This document shows positions 1 through 6,460 of a DNA stretch of 64,000 bases, one piece after another. How positions within the stretch are numbered: position 1 is the stretch's first letter; each line of letters begins with the position of its first letter. Both the position numbers and the translations under genes were made by a program. The DNA is from Devosia pacifica (lineage in GTDB: Bacteria > Pseudomonadota > Alphaproteobacteria > Rhizobiales > Devosiaceae), in the NCBI RefSeq assembly GCF_014652635.1, contig NZ_BMZE01000001.1:754051-818050 (forward strand). The letters are read 5' to 3'. Below the pieces are notes generated by a model that was not told where the DNA came from, did not search any database, and saw only the letters and a program-made list of their open reading frames with translations.

Positions 1-310
1 GGTTGGCTTTATGAGCTGGCGCGTTCTCAGCCGTGACAAAGTCAATCACAGCCTCCACCGATCCCGCCTCGACGTCGGCAAATATGGAAGTTGCCGGGGT
101 GCGATGCCGGTTTGTGTAATCGATCAGGGCTTGAACGGTTCGCGCCGAAACCGAAGCCTTGGCGTAGGCCGGCGCCGGCATGAAACGCTCTAGATCAGAC
201 AACTCCGCGCCATCAGGGACGATCGCATATGCGCCACCGTTCTCGATGAAATTGGCCTTTCCTGCCGACAATCCAGCCTGCACGGCGCTGCGGATCTCGG
301 AATTATCCAT
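1..310 (-). CDS. DUF2303 family phage protein (partial, runs off left edge)
   Basis: An open frame of 103 codons starts at ATG 308-310 and is still open at base 1, so the C-terminal part is missing. The segment around residues 28-50 (AYAIVPDGAELSDLERF and following) resembles the N-terminus of DUF2303 (YfdQ-type) proteins, which occur in phage early and recombination regions and have no firm function. The start overlaps the stop of the upstream leftward gene by 8 bp, indicating translational coupling in one leftward operon. The family call rests on recall of the motif, not a search. Confidence 0.72.
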   Translation of the reverse strand, partial: MDNSEIRSAVQAGLSAGKANFIENGGAYAIVPDGAELSDLERFMPAPAYAKASVSARTVQALIDYTNRHRTPATSIFADVEAGSVEAVIDFVTAENAPAHKAN

Positions 311-638
311 TGGCCGCATCCTTCACCGGACGGTCTTCGTGCTTAACTTCACGCAGCGGCATTTCGGTTTGCCGCGGATCGTTGCGAAGAAGCGACCCGG
401 AGGAAGTAGCGAAGAACAAGGTGGAGCCAACGGCCTGCTTGGGCACCTTCTGCTTGATGTCAGGAATAACCTGAACACTGCCCTCGCCGTTCGGCTTGAT
501 GGAAAGCTTCAGCGAAAGCTCGCCAACCTTTCCTGTCTCGAGGACGCCGGTAACGACCTCCCCGAGTTGGGTGCCGAGGTCTTCATAGATGGTGCCGCCG
601 GAAAGCTCTCGGAGCACGTCTGCAAATGCACGAGACAT
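303..638 (-). CDS. Small phage protein of unknown function
   Basis: 111 residues. I chose the ATG at 636-638 because GAGGA lies about 8 bases upstream; an in-frame start at 725 would add a low-complexity stretch overlapping the neighbouring gene. The sequence (MSRAFADVLRELSGG at the start, LSIKPNGEGSVQV mid-protein) is soluble, alpha/beta-looking, without transmembrane segments or Cys/His clusters. It lies between the Cro-like gene and DUF2303 and is coupled to the latter by an 8-bp overlap, so it probably belongs to the leftward early operon. I do not recognise a function. Confidence 0.7.
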   Translation of the reverse strand: MSRAFADVLRELSGGTIYEDLGTQLGEVVTGVLETGKVGELSLKLSIKPNGEGSVQVIPDIKQKVPKQAVGSTLFFATSSGSLLRNDPRQTEMPLREVKHEDRPVKDAANG

Positions 639-721
639 TGTCGTCCTCACATTCTGGGACGCATCTACGGCTGCATCGCCATGGAAAGGGAAACCGCCCG
701 TAGCCGGTATGCGATGACCGA

Positions 722-946
722 TCATGCCGCTTCCTCGGGTTTGCCGAAGACGTCAGGGCGCAGATCGTGGCGGGAAATGAACCCGTTCGACCACTCGTGC
801 AGCTTGCCAGCCATTTCGGGAGAGACGCGGCCTATCCGGCGCGCACGCCAGATAGCGTGTTGGGAATATCCAAGCGCCTTTCCGAGCTTTTCTTCGGAGC
901 CGGCGCGCCGCACAGCGGCTGTAAGAAGGTCGCGAACGTGTTCCAT
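722..946 (-). CDS. Cro/YdaS-like DNA-binding protein
   Basis: 74 residues from ATG 944-946 (an ATG at 952 is possible). Residues 1-60 look like a compact helix-turn-helix of the YdaS/Cro type: KLGKALGYSQHAIWRARR is a plausible HTH with recognition helix, followed by SPEMAGKLHEWS. It is divergent from the S24-type repressor, the classic cro/cI arrangement, so it should repress or antagonise the lysogenic promoter. No ribosome-binding site is visible before the start; a TTGACA (minus strand, 978-983) places the transcript start within a few bases of the ATG. YdaS-type proteins have also been called antitoxins; no toxin partner is visible. Confidence 0.75.
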   Translation of the reverse strand: MEHVRDLLTAAVRRAGSEEKLGKALGYSQHAIWRARRIGRVSPEMAGKLHEWSNGFISRHDLRPDVFGKPEEAA

Positions 947-951
947 ACACA

Positions 952-974
952 CACACTTACACCCAATAAGTGTG
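952..974. promoter_or_regulatory. Operator-like inverted repeat between cro-like gene and repressor
   Basis: CACACTTA at 952-959 and TAAGTGTG at 967-974 form a perfect 8-bp inverted repeat with a 7-base spacer. It overlaps the predicted minus-strand promoter: TTGACA at 983-978, 16-base spacer, TGTAAG at 961-956. The same CACACTTA octamer recurs at 2055-2062 before the rightward early operon. This fits a binding site for the S24-type repressor or the Cro-like protein; binding itself is inference. Confidence 0.6.
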
Positions 975-1006
975 AAGTGTCAAACCTGTTTGTGTGGAGG
1001 TATGTG

Positions 1007-1043
1007 TTGGAAGCGTTACACGGTCGCGTGTTAGATACTCACA
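1007..1043 (+). promoter_or_regulatory. Candidate repressor-maintenance promoter, leaderless transcript
   Basis: TTGGAA at 1007-1012 (4 of 6 matches to the -35 consensus), an 18-base spacer and TTAGAT at 1031-1036 lie so close to the repressor ATG (1043) that transcription would start at or next to the A of the start codon. No Shine-Dalgarno sequence precedes the ATG. Lambda cI from PRM is likewise leaderless. Prediction from spacing only. Confidence 0.4.
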
Positions 1044-1684
1044 TGGCCGACAGCTTTGAAAAAATTGGCGATCTGATCAGGGAAAAGCGCGAAGCTCGCG
1101 GCTGGAGCCAAGACGTTTTGGCGGAGCGCGTAGGCACAAGTCAGCAGAACATCGGTCGCATTGAGACTGGCAAGGTGAAACACTCGCGCTACATCGACCC
1201 GATCTTGCGCGTCCTTGGGTCAGATATAAGCCGGGCCGTATCGCAAACCGCCGAGCCCGGCGAGGTGATCCCGCAAGACTTACTCGTTGGCGAAAAGGGA
1301 ATGCCTCTTTATGCCCAGGCAGAAGGTGGCGACGGCGCGATCATCATCAATTTTGATCCGATCGACTATCTGAAGTGGCCTGCCCCGTTGATCAATATCC
1401 GGGAGGGCTTTGGCGTTCTGGTGACCGAGGAATCCATGTTCCCCGCGTTCGAGCCGGGCGACATTGCCTTGGTCAATCCGCGATTGCCGCCTCGCAGAGG
1501 CAAGAATTGCGTACTGCTCGGCCCTGAAAGCAGTATGAAAGTCCGCGCGCTCATAAAGCGCTACCAGAGCCAGTCTGATGGAATATGGCGGGTTTCGCAG
1601 TGGAATCCCGCCGAAGATTTCTCGCTAGCGAAAGCCGAGTGGCCTCGCTGCTATTCGGTGGTCGGGAAGTACGACGCCCGCTAA
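1043..1684 (+). CDS. Phage repressor, XRE HTH plus S24 peptidase-like domain
   Basis: 213 residues. Residues about 8-60 are an XRE-type helix-turn-helix (SQDVLAERVGTSQQNIGRIE). Residues about 88-205 are a LexA/CI-type S24 fold with the nucleophile motif TEESMFPAFEPGD (Ser131) and a candidate general base Lys172 (ALIKRY). Such proteins hold a prophage silent until RecA-stimulated self-cleavage. I see no Ala-Gly or Cys-Gly dipeptide before Ser131; the nearest candidate is AEGG at 93-96, so the cleavage site is unusual or absent. The start was placed at 1043 because the HTH begins right after it and promoter elements abut it. The stop overlaps a convergent gene by 4 bp. Confidence 0.88.
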   Translation: MADSFEKIGDLIREKREARGWSQDVLAERVGTSQQNIGRIETGKVKHSRYIDPILRVLGSDISRAVSQTAEPGEVIPQDLLVGEKGMPLYAQAEGGDGAIIINFDPIDYLKWPAPLINIREGFGVLVTEESMFPAFEPGDIALVNPRLPPRRGKNCVLLGPESSMKVRALIKRYQSQSDGIWRVSQWNPAEDFSLAKAEWPRCYSVVGKYDAR

Positions 1685-1947
1685 AAGGCCAGCAGTGTCC
1701 TCTCATACTCCTCTGGTATATCCCCAAAGCGCGCCACCTCAATCGGATCATCAAACTCTCCGATATCGGGATCTCCTACTCGCGAGATCGCTATAGCTCC
1801 TACGCAGTTCTCTGCCAGGCGCTCGGCCAACCTCTTAGCTGAAGCCTCCCCTTTGGCTTGCCGCGCGGCATCGATCGACACACCCCCCTTCACCTTGCTG
1901 AACGTGATGACCGCGTAGAGCGGCTTGCGAGAACTCGTGAGCGCCAT
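1681..1947 (-). CDS. Conserved small phage protein, unknown function
   Basis: 88 residues. The ATG at 1945-1947 is preceded by a strong AGGAGG about 6 bases upstream, which supports a real gene. The protein is mixed in charge (MALTSSRKPLYAVITFSKV, then Lys/Ala/Glu-rich helix around 28-45, acidic C-terminal half), with no transmembrane segment or known motif. It converges on the repressor and overlaps its stop by 4 bp, so it is probably a separately expressed lysogeny-region gene. I do not recognise it. Confidence 0.65.
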   Translation of the reverse strand: MALTSSRKPLYAVITFSKVKGGVSIDAARQAKGEASAKRLAERLAENCVGAIAISRVGDPDIGEFDDPIEVARFGDIPEEYERTLLAF

Positions 1948-2054
1948 TGCCCCCTCCTGATGTTGATGCCCGATGTTCTCATTTTGTTCACGAATGAGTC
2001 AACGGCTCCACACGCAAATGATTCGGATGTGTGAATAACGTGCACAACTGATCT

Positions 2055-2110
2055 CACACTTAAAGGTGTTGACACGTGTGTTCGCGTGTGGGTAATGTGT
2101 ACACACGATA
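2055..2110 (+). promoter_or_regulatory. Promoter and operator region of the rightward early operon
   Basis: CACACTTA (2055-2062) repeats the operator half-site found at 952-959. It is followed by TTGACA (2069-2074), an 18-base spacer and TAATGT (2093-2098), a reasonable sigma-70 promoter. The spacer and downstream bases are full of GTGTG/CACAC words, including the palindrome TGTGTACACA at 2096-2105. Repressor occupancy here would silence the whole early operon starting at 2143. Confidence 0.55.
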
Positions 2111-2142
2111 ACACACACGCCGCCCCGTCAGGAGCCGACACC

Positions 2143-2499
2143 ATGACCCCACTCGACAGAGCCCTTGCCGCGATTGATGCACTCGGCGCTGAGTATGCAG
2201 CGACGAAGGATCGTGTGGCTTCAGATGCTCGCTATCAGGCTCTCGCTGCTGCGGCTGTCGAGGATGATCTGAACATTCCGGGCGGTCACTTCGGCATGCC
2301 TGCCATTGTCGCGGCCAATGCCTCATCTCAGCACTGGCGCTGCCTTCGCGCCAAGGCACTGGCTCATGCCCGTCAGGCTCACATCAAGGGCTTTCCTGCA
2401 TCCGCAAAAGCTTCTCTGACCAAGGCTGCTGAGTGCCGGGCGGCGGAGCATCGCTATCTCGCTGCTGAGCGCCGCGCTGCTGCACGGGTGGCAGCATGA
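2143..2499 (+). CDS. First gene of phage early operon, unknown function
   Basis: 118 residues. The start at 2143 has AGGAG (2130-2134) upstream; an upstream in-frame start at 2086 would lie inside the promoter. The protein is Ala-rich and helical, with LDRALAAIDALGAEYAATKD near the N-terminus and an Ala/Arg-rich C-terminal helix. No known motif. It opens the rightward operon and overlaps the next gene by ATGA. Confidence 0.65.
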   Translation: MTPLDRALAAIDALGAEYAATKDRVASDARYQALAAAAVEDDLNIPGGHFGMPAIVAANASSQHWRCLRAKALAHARQAHIKGFPASAKASLTKAAECRAAEHRYLAAERRAAARVAA

Positions 2500-2810
2500 G
2501 CCATCCAGCCACCGGCCCCATCAGCCCCGACGAACTAAGGCGCATTGCCGATATGCCCTATGGCGCAGCGCAAGCCGAATTGCAGAAGCACGACCCTTTG
2601 TGGGGCAAGCTGCCTCGCGAGGAAGGCGAGCAGATCGAGTGGAAGGTGTTTGTCACTCAGGAAGTGACAATGGAAGCGTTCGTCAGGGTAACTGCCGCGT
2701 CGGCTGAGGAAGCGATGGAAATCGCTGAAACAATGCCCGAAGGCGACTTTAGCTGGGACTATAACAGCAGCGGGAGCGTCTACGCACAGGATGCGGAGCC
2801 GGCCAAATGA
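2496..2810 (+). CDS. Small phage protein, unknown function
   Basis: 104 residues, start overlapping the previous stop as ATGA. Residues 50-85 (WKVFVTQEVTMEAFVRVTAAS then an acidic helix) look like a small alpha/beta domain reminiscent of short phage proteins that carry a strand-helix AEEAMEIAE motif. No transmembrane segment or metal ligands. It is translationally coupled on both sides. Function unknown. Confidence 0.6.
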   Translation: MSHPATGPISPDELRRIADMPYGAAQAELQKHDPLWGKLPREEGEQIEWKVFVTQEVTMEAFVRVTAASAEEAMEIAETMPEGDFSWDYNSSGSVYAQDAEPAK

Positions 2811-3058
2811 GCGCCCTCACCGCCCCCAATACTGCTGCACTGTCTGATGAAGAGCTGCTCGCGCTCGCATGGGCGCAGTCCGAAGGCGTGTACCGCCCGA
2901 ACTGCCCTCAGCAGCTTCGCACAGCTCATGACTTGAAAGACGCCGGCTACCTGACGGACCGCACCCGGCCCGGCAATCCATACGAATTCAAGATCACACC
3001 CGCTGGCGCAGATCTGGTCGCTCGCGAAACTGCGGAGGCTCGCACCAATGGACGCTGA
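2807..3058 (+). CDS. Small winged-helix-like phage protein
   Basis: 83 residues, ATGA overlap with the previous gene. LRTAHDLKDAGYLTDRTRP followed by YEFKITPAGADLVAR reads like the helix-wing-helix part of a winged-helix DNA-binding fold: helix, beta-hairpin, then an ITPAG-type turn common in MarR/PadR-like domains. A regulatory role is only suggested by this pattern. It overlaps the following gene by 11 bp. Confidence 0.55.
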   Translation: MSALTAPNTAALSDEELLALAWAQSEGVYRPNCPQQLRTAHDLKDAGYLTDRTRPGNPYEFKITPAGADLVARETAEARTNGR

Positions 3059-3239
3059 ACTCGAAGAGCTCTTCGCTGACGCCAAGGCTGCGGCGGTCAA
3101 AGCTGCGCGCGCTCAGCACGCATACGAGACGGCAAAGGTTGCGGTCCTTCTCGCAGGCTTCTTTCTCACCACCCTGCTCTTCGCCGAATGGCTCCGCTAC
3201 CCGGAGACAGCGGTGCTCACCATGATCTTTGGAGGATGA
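3048..3239 (+). CDS. Small membrane protein of phage operon
   Basis: 63 residues: an amphipathic, Ala/Lys-rich N-terminal helix (about 5-30) and a hydrophobic segment at about 31-46 (VAVLLAGFFLTTLLFA) predicted to span the membrane. It overlaps both neighbours. Function unknown; the composition would suit a small inner-membrane phage protein. Confidence 0.5.
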   Translation: MDAELEELFADAKAAAVKAARAQHAYETAKVAVLLAGFFLTTLLFAEWLRYPETAVLTMIFGG

Positions 3240-3241
3240 GC

Positions 3242-3763
3242 ATGTCGAACACTGAATACGACCTGCGCCGGCAAACCGAAGCCGCAAAGGATCTGATGAG
3301 AGCCCTGCGCGAGCATGGCGCTGATGAGGACGACGATCTGGTTGCCGACGCGATCGAGGGAGAAACCTCGCTGCACGAAGCCCTGTGCGCCGCAATTGAG
3401 CAAGACGACGAAGACGACGCGCTCGAGATCGGGCTCAAGGCAGTTCGTGACCGCTTTGACAGCCGGCTTGCTTCCATCAAGGCGCGCCGGGAACGCCGAA
3501 AGGCATTGATCGAACAAGCGCTGCTGGCTGCAGAGCAGACGACGATAAAGCTCCCAGCCGCAACGCTGTCTATCGCAAAGCGCGCGCCTAGTCCGGTGAT
3601 CATCAACGAGGCCGACATCCCAGCCAGGTTCTTCGTCGAGCAAGCGCGACCGGCGCCAAAGCTCGACAAGAAGGCGCTGACCCAAGCGCTGCGCGATGGC
3701 GAAGAGATAGCCGGCGCAACCCTCGACAACGGAACCGTATCCCTAACCGTGAGGCGGAAATGA
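3242..3763 (+). CDS. Siphovirus Gp157-family protein
   Basis: 173 residues. GGAGG at 3230-3234 suits the ATG at 3242; the ATG at 3236 is too close. Layout matches the Gp157 family: an acidic helical N-terminus (about 20-65), a long coiled-coil-like basic helix (FDSRLASIKARRERRKALI, about 77-95) and a C-terminal beta part with KRAPSPVIINEADIPARFF. Gp157 proteins typically sit next to single-strand annealing genes in phage recombination modules, as here, directly before the Bet gene with ATGA overlap. Biochemical role uncharacterised, though linked to phage resistance or recombination. Confidence 0.78.
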   Translation: MSNTEYDLRRQTEAAKDLMRALREHGADEDDDLVADAIEGETSLHEALCAAIEQDDEDDALEIGLKAVRDRFDSRLASIKARRERRKALIEQALLAAEQTTIKLPAATLSIAKRAPSPVIINEADIPARFFVEQARPAPKLDKKALTQALRDGEEIAGATLDNGTVSLTVRRK

Positions 3764-4767
3764 ACCAGATTGCACACTACGAGCACACCGATCGACAGAT
3801 TGCGCTGATCAAGAAGACGACCGCGAAAGACTGCAACAACGACGAGTTCAATCTCTTTGTTGAGGTTGCGCGCGCCAAGGGCCTTGATCCGTTCCTTGGA
3901 CAGATCATTCCGATGGTCTTCTCGAAGAGCGATGCGGCGAAGCGCAAGATGACCATCATCATCACCCGCGACGGCCAACGCGTTATTGCGCAGCGCTGCG
4001 GCGACTACCGGCCGGCAAGCAAGCCGCCAACATTTGAGATCGACCCCGACCTGAAGAGCGAAACCAACCCGAAGGGCATCGTCTCGGCGACCGTCTACCT
4101 GTGGAAGCAGGATGTCAAAACAGGTGAGTGGTACGAAGTCGCCGGCCAGGCTGACTGGGACGAGTTCGCGCCGGTGAAGGATACGGCAGAAGACTACGAA
4201 TGGGTAGAGACCGGGGAAGTCTGGGAGGACAGCGGTAAGCCCAAGAAAAAGAAGGTTCCCAAGGGCGCTGTCACCAAGAGGCTTGATGACAGCGGCAACT
4301 GGGCACGCATGCCCAAGCTCATGATTGCCAAATGTGCGGAAATGCAAGCCCTTCGCGCCGGCTGGCCTGAGCAGTTCACCGGCCTCTATGACGAAGCCGA
4401 AATGGATAAGGCGAAGCTTGCCGACATGGATGCAAGCGAGATCGCTGCACAGGCCGAAGAGGCCGAGCGCATGCTCCGCATCGGGCGGCAAGAGGACAGC
4501 ATCACCGTCACCTGGGGTAACGGCTGGGCACTTGAGAACGTGCCGCTCGGTCAGTTCGCGGATCGTGCCGCGGAGTTCATCCGGGATTCATCGAAGAAGG
4601 ATGTCGGACTCTGGGCGCAGGCTAACCGCGTCGGCCTCCAGCAGTTCTGGGCGCGGTCGCCCGTCGATGCACTCGAGATCAAGAAACTCATCGAGGCGAA
4701 GGCGAAAGAACCAGATCCCGAAGGCGAAGCTGAAGAGGCGTCGGAAGACGAAGCCGCAGCCGCCTAA
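3760..4767 (+). CDS. bet: Phage recombination protein Bet (RecT/Redbeta-type annealase)
   Basis: 335 residues, ATGA overlap with Gp157. The N-terminal two-thirds match the Bet/RecT family: DEFNLFVEVARAKGLDPF, then GQIIPMVF, ITRDGQRVIAQR and a later MPKLMIAKCAEMQALR. These proteins coat single strands and anneal complementary DNA during phage recombination. The C-terminal quarter is extended and ends in an acidic Glu/Ala tail, common for partner binding in SSB-type proteins. No exonuclease partner gene (RecE, lambda Exo or YqaJ) is seen between here and the integrase. Confidence 0.88.
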   Translation: MNQIAHYEHTDRQIALIKKTTAKDCNNDEFNLFVEVARAKGLDPFLGQIIPMVFSKSDAAKRKMTIIITRDGQRVIAQRCGDYRPASKPPTFEIDPDLKSETNPKGIVSATVYLWKQDVKTGEWYEVAGQADWDEFAPVKDTAEDYEWVETGEVWEDSGKPKKKKVPKGAVTKRLDDSGNWARMPKLMIAKCAEMQALRAGWPEQFTGLYDEAEMDKAKLADMDASEIAAQAEEAERMLRIGRQEDSITVTWGNGWALENVPLGQFADRAAEFIRDSSKKDVGLWAQANRVGLQQFWARSPVDALEIKKLIEAKAKEPDPEGEAEEASEDEAAAA

Positions 4768-4810
4768 CCCTATCCCCACCAAGCAGGGAGCCGGTTCCGC
4801 AAGGAGGCAA

Positions 4811-5038
4811 GTGCGAAAGCAGCCGGTGATAGTTTCAATGACCAGAGGACAGCAAGAGGACTTCGTTCAGACAGCCGAGCGCGCAATTGCCTCGGTCACT
4901 GGCGAGGCTGACATGTCCCGATGGGAAGGCAATTACATCGAGACGCATGAATACATGCAGCTTGATGATGACCTGCTCAGCCGCATCGAGGAACTGCGTC
5001 GGGACCGCATCCTCTGGATTTACGGAGTGGGCGCATGA
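4811..5038 (+). CDS. Small phage protein, unknown function
   Basis: About 75 residues from GTG 4811 (AGGAGG at 4802-4807 just upstream) or 66 residues from ATG 4838. MSRWEGNYIETHEYMQLDDDLL and a charged helix (SRIEELRRDRILW) show a soluble, acidic protein. It overlaps the next gene by ATGA, supporting translation. Its start overlaps nothing and sits 43 bases after bet. No family recognised. Confidence 0.55.
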   Translation: MRKQPVIVSMTRGQQEDFVQTAERAIASVTGEADMSRWEGNYIETHEYMQLDDDLLSRIEELRRDRILWIYGVGA

Positions 5039-5493
5039 CGACGCACGCGATCAAGAACCTCGATGACCTGTCTTCGCTCAAGACAGACCTCGACGGCCGG
5101 AAGCGCCCTTTCATCGTAGAGATAACTGACGGACGCGATCGCTCGGCCGAGCAGAACCGTCTCAGCCACAAGTGGTATCGCGAGATTGCCGACCAGACCG
5201 GCGAAGACCGCGATGATGTCCGCGCAAGGTGCAAGCTGGAAATCGGCGTTCCGATCCTTCGCGAGGCATCCGAACAGTTTCGCGCCACCTATGACAGGCT
5301 GATCCGCCCTCTCGACTATGAGGACAAGCTGGCTGCTGTCCGCGACATGGACCTGCCGGTCACGCGCCTGATGAAGGTGTCGGAAATGACCCGGTACATG
5401 GACCTCGTGTTCAAGCGGCATGCCGAGGCCGGCATCGAGCTGACGATCCCGCCTGATCGCTTCGCATACGATCCGGGAAGGATGGCAGCATGA
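5035..5493 (+). CDS. NinB-like (YbcN) phage recombination protein
   Basis: 152 residues. Residues 22-50 show a beta strand followed by DRSAEQNRLSHKWYREI, matching the NinB signature of an Arg-Ser-x-x-Gln-Asn-x-x-x-(3)-Trp block. NinB of lambda binds single-stranded DNA and helps early recombination steps. The rest is divergent, so this is a family-level call. It is coupled by ATGA to both neighbours and lies in the recombination module downstream of Bet. Confidence 0.55.
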   Translation: MTTHAIKNLDDLSSLKTDLDGRKRPFIVEITDGRDRSAEQNRLSHKWYREIADQTGEDRDDVRARCKLEIGVPILREASEQFRATYDRLIRPLDYEDKLAAVRDMDLPVTRLMKVSEMTRYMDLVFKRHAEAGIELTIPPDRFAYDPGRMAA

Positions 5494-5705
5494 ACCCGTT
5501 ACACGACGACATGCCCAATATCCCCGCCTGCCCCCACTGCGGCCACGATGGCGACGGTCTGGAATGGGCATTTGCTATCACCGAGCGACGATTCACTCGC
5601 GTCCAGTGCGCCTGCCTTGCATGCGGAGCCCACGGCCCCGAGCGTGAAAGCTACGCGCAGGCAGTTGAGGCCTTCAAGGCTGGCGAGAAGGAACAGGCAG
5701 CATAA
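5490..5705 (+). CDS. Lar-like zinc-ribbon protein
   Basis: 71 residues with two CxxC knuckles, Cys14-Cys17 (CPHCG) and Cys42-Cys45 (CLACGAHGP), followed by an amphipathic helix YAQAVEAFKAGE. This is the layout of the Lar (restriction alleviation protein) family, which in Rac prophage modulates type I restriction-modification. Most Lar-like phage proteins are untested, so an anti-restriction role is inference. ATGA overlap with the preceding gene. Confidence 0.65.
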   Translation: MNPLHDDMPNIPACPHCGHDGDGLEWAFAITERRFTRVQCACLACGAHGPERESYAQAVEAFKAGEKEQAA

Positions 5706-6064
5706 TGGCCGCTATCAATTTCCAAGCGCAGTTTGTCGGTCCAATCGAGCGCGGCGAGAAATCCCAAACGATCCGTAAGACAGCACGTGTCCGACCGGGA
5801 CAGCGCTTGCAGCTGTACACCGGCATGCGCACCAAAGCTTGCCGTAAGATCGTATCGCCTGATCCGGTCTGCACCATGTGCCACTACGTGCACCTAGCGC
5901 CAGAATACATCACGTTCGGTGATGCCAGCCTATTCCCAAGCGCGGATGAGTTTGCACGGCAGGATGGCTTTCGCGACTACGCCGACATGCACGCATGGTT
6001 CAAGGACCGATACGGCAGCGATCATTTCATCGGCTACGTGATCCGGTGGGAGCCTGCAGCATGA
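5705..6064 (+). CDS. ASCH-domain phage protein
   Basis: 119 residues. Residues about 5-50 have the ASCH (PUA-like) pattern: FVGPIERGEKSQTIRK, then VRPGQRLQLYTG and a basic turn. A CxxC (CTMC, about 57-60) and a C-terminal YVIRWEP strand follow. ASCH domains bind RNA or nucleotides; phage members are common and mostly uncharacterised. The start overlaps the previous stop (TAATG). Confidence 0.7.
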   Translation: MAAINFQAQFVGPIERGEKSQTIRKTARVRPGQRLQLYTGMRTKACRKIVSPDPVCTMCHYVHLAPEYITFGDASLFPSADEFARQDGFRDYADMHAWFKDRYGSDHFIGYVIRWEPAA

Positions 6065-6279
6065 CCCGCCTCACCCCCATAGAGCACGAGCTACTGTTCC
6101 TGATCCGCGAAAATGGCGGGTCTGTGTGTCCGGGTAATCCAGAGTTTCTACGCAACGCCAAACTTCGCCGCACTCTGCGCCGACTGGAACATGCAGGCAT
6201 TCTTCGTGCCGAAGACACCGATGACGGCCCGAGGTTTCACTTAACCGAGCGCGGGCGCCAGGAGGTCGAGAATGGCTGA
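6061..6279 (+). CDS. Small winged-helix-like phage protein
   Basis: 72 residues, ATGA overlap with the ASCH gene. LTPIEHELLFLIRENGG, LRRTLRRLEHAGILRAED and FHLTERGRQEVE give a helix, recognition helix and wing resembling a MarR/PadR-type winged helix. It probably binds DNA; the target is unknown. It overlaps the following gene by 8 bp. Confidence 0.55.
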   Translation: MTRLTPIEHELLFLIRENGGSVCPGNPEFLRNAKLRRTLRRLEHAGILRAEDTDDGPRFHLTERGRQEVENG

Positions 6280-6460
6280 TAAACCCAAGTCAGACACCCC
6301 CGCCGATTACGACGATTGGGACTATGATAATGGCTTCGTTGAGGAAGATTACGACGAGTACGAAGACTGCGGCATGATGCCGGACGGCCAGTGCACTCTG
6401 GCTGGCAGCGAGTGGTGCGATTGGGATTGCCCGCGCAATCGTGGGGGTGGCAATGCCTGA
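6272..6460 (+). CDS. Very acidic small phage protein with Cys-rich tail
   Basis: 62 residues. Residues 9-32 are almost entirely Asp/Glu/Tyr/Trp, and the C-terminal half has four Cys (DCGMMPDGQCTLAGSEWC and a later DCP), suggesting a small metal-binding knot. The start overlaps the previous gene by 8 bp. Extreme acidity would suit a DNA-mimic or single-strand-DNA partner, but there is no direct evidence. Function unknown. Confidence 0.55.
   Translation: MADKPKSDTPADYDDWDYDNGFVEEDYDEYEDCGMMPDGQCTLAGSEWCDWDCPRNRGGGNA

Noticed and set aside
180-1034. 284-codon plus-strand frame across the Cro-like and DUF2303 region
   Set aside because: It runs antisense to three minus-strand genes with good starts and recognisable motifs, and its composition is Arg/Ser-rich shadow type.
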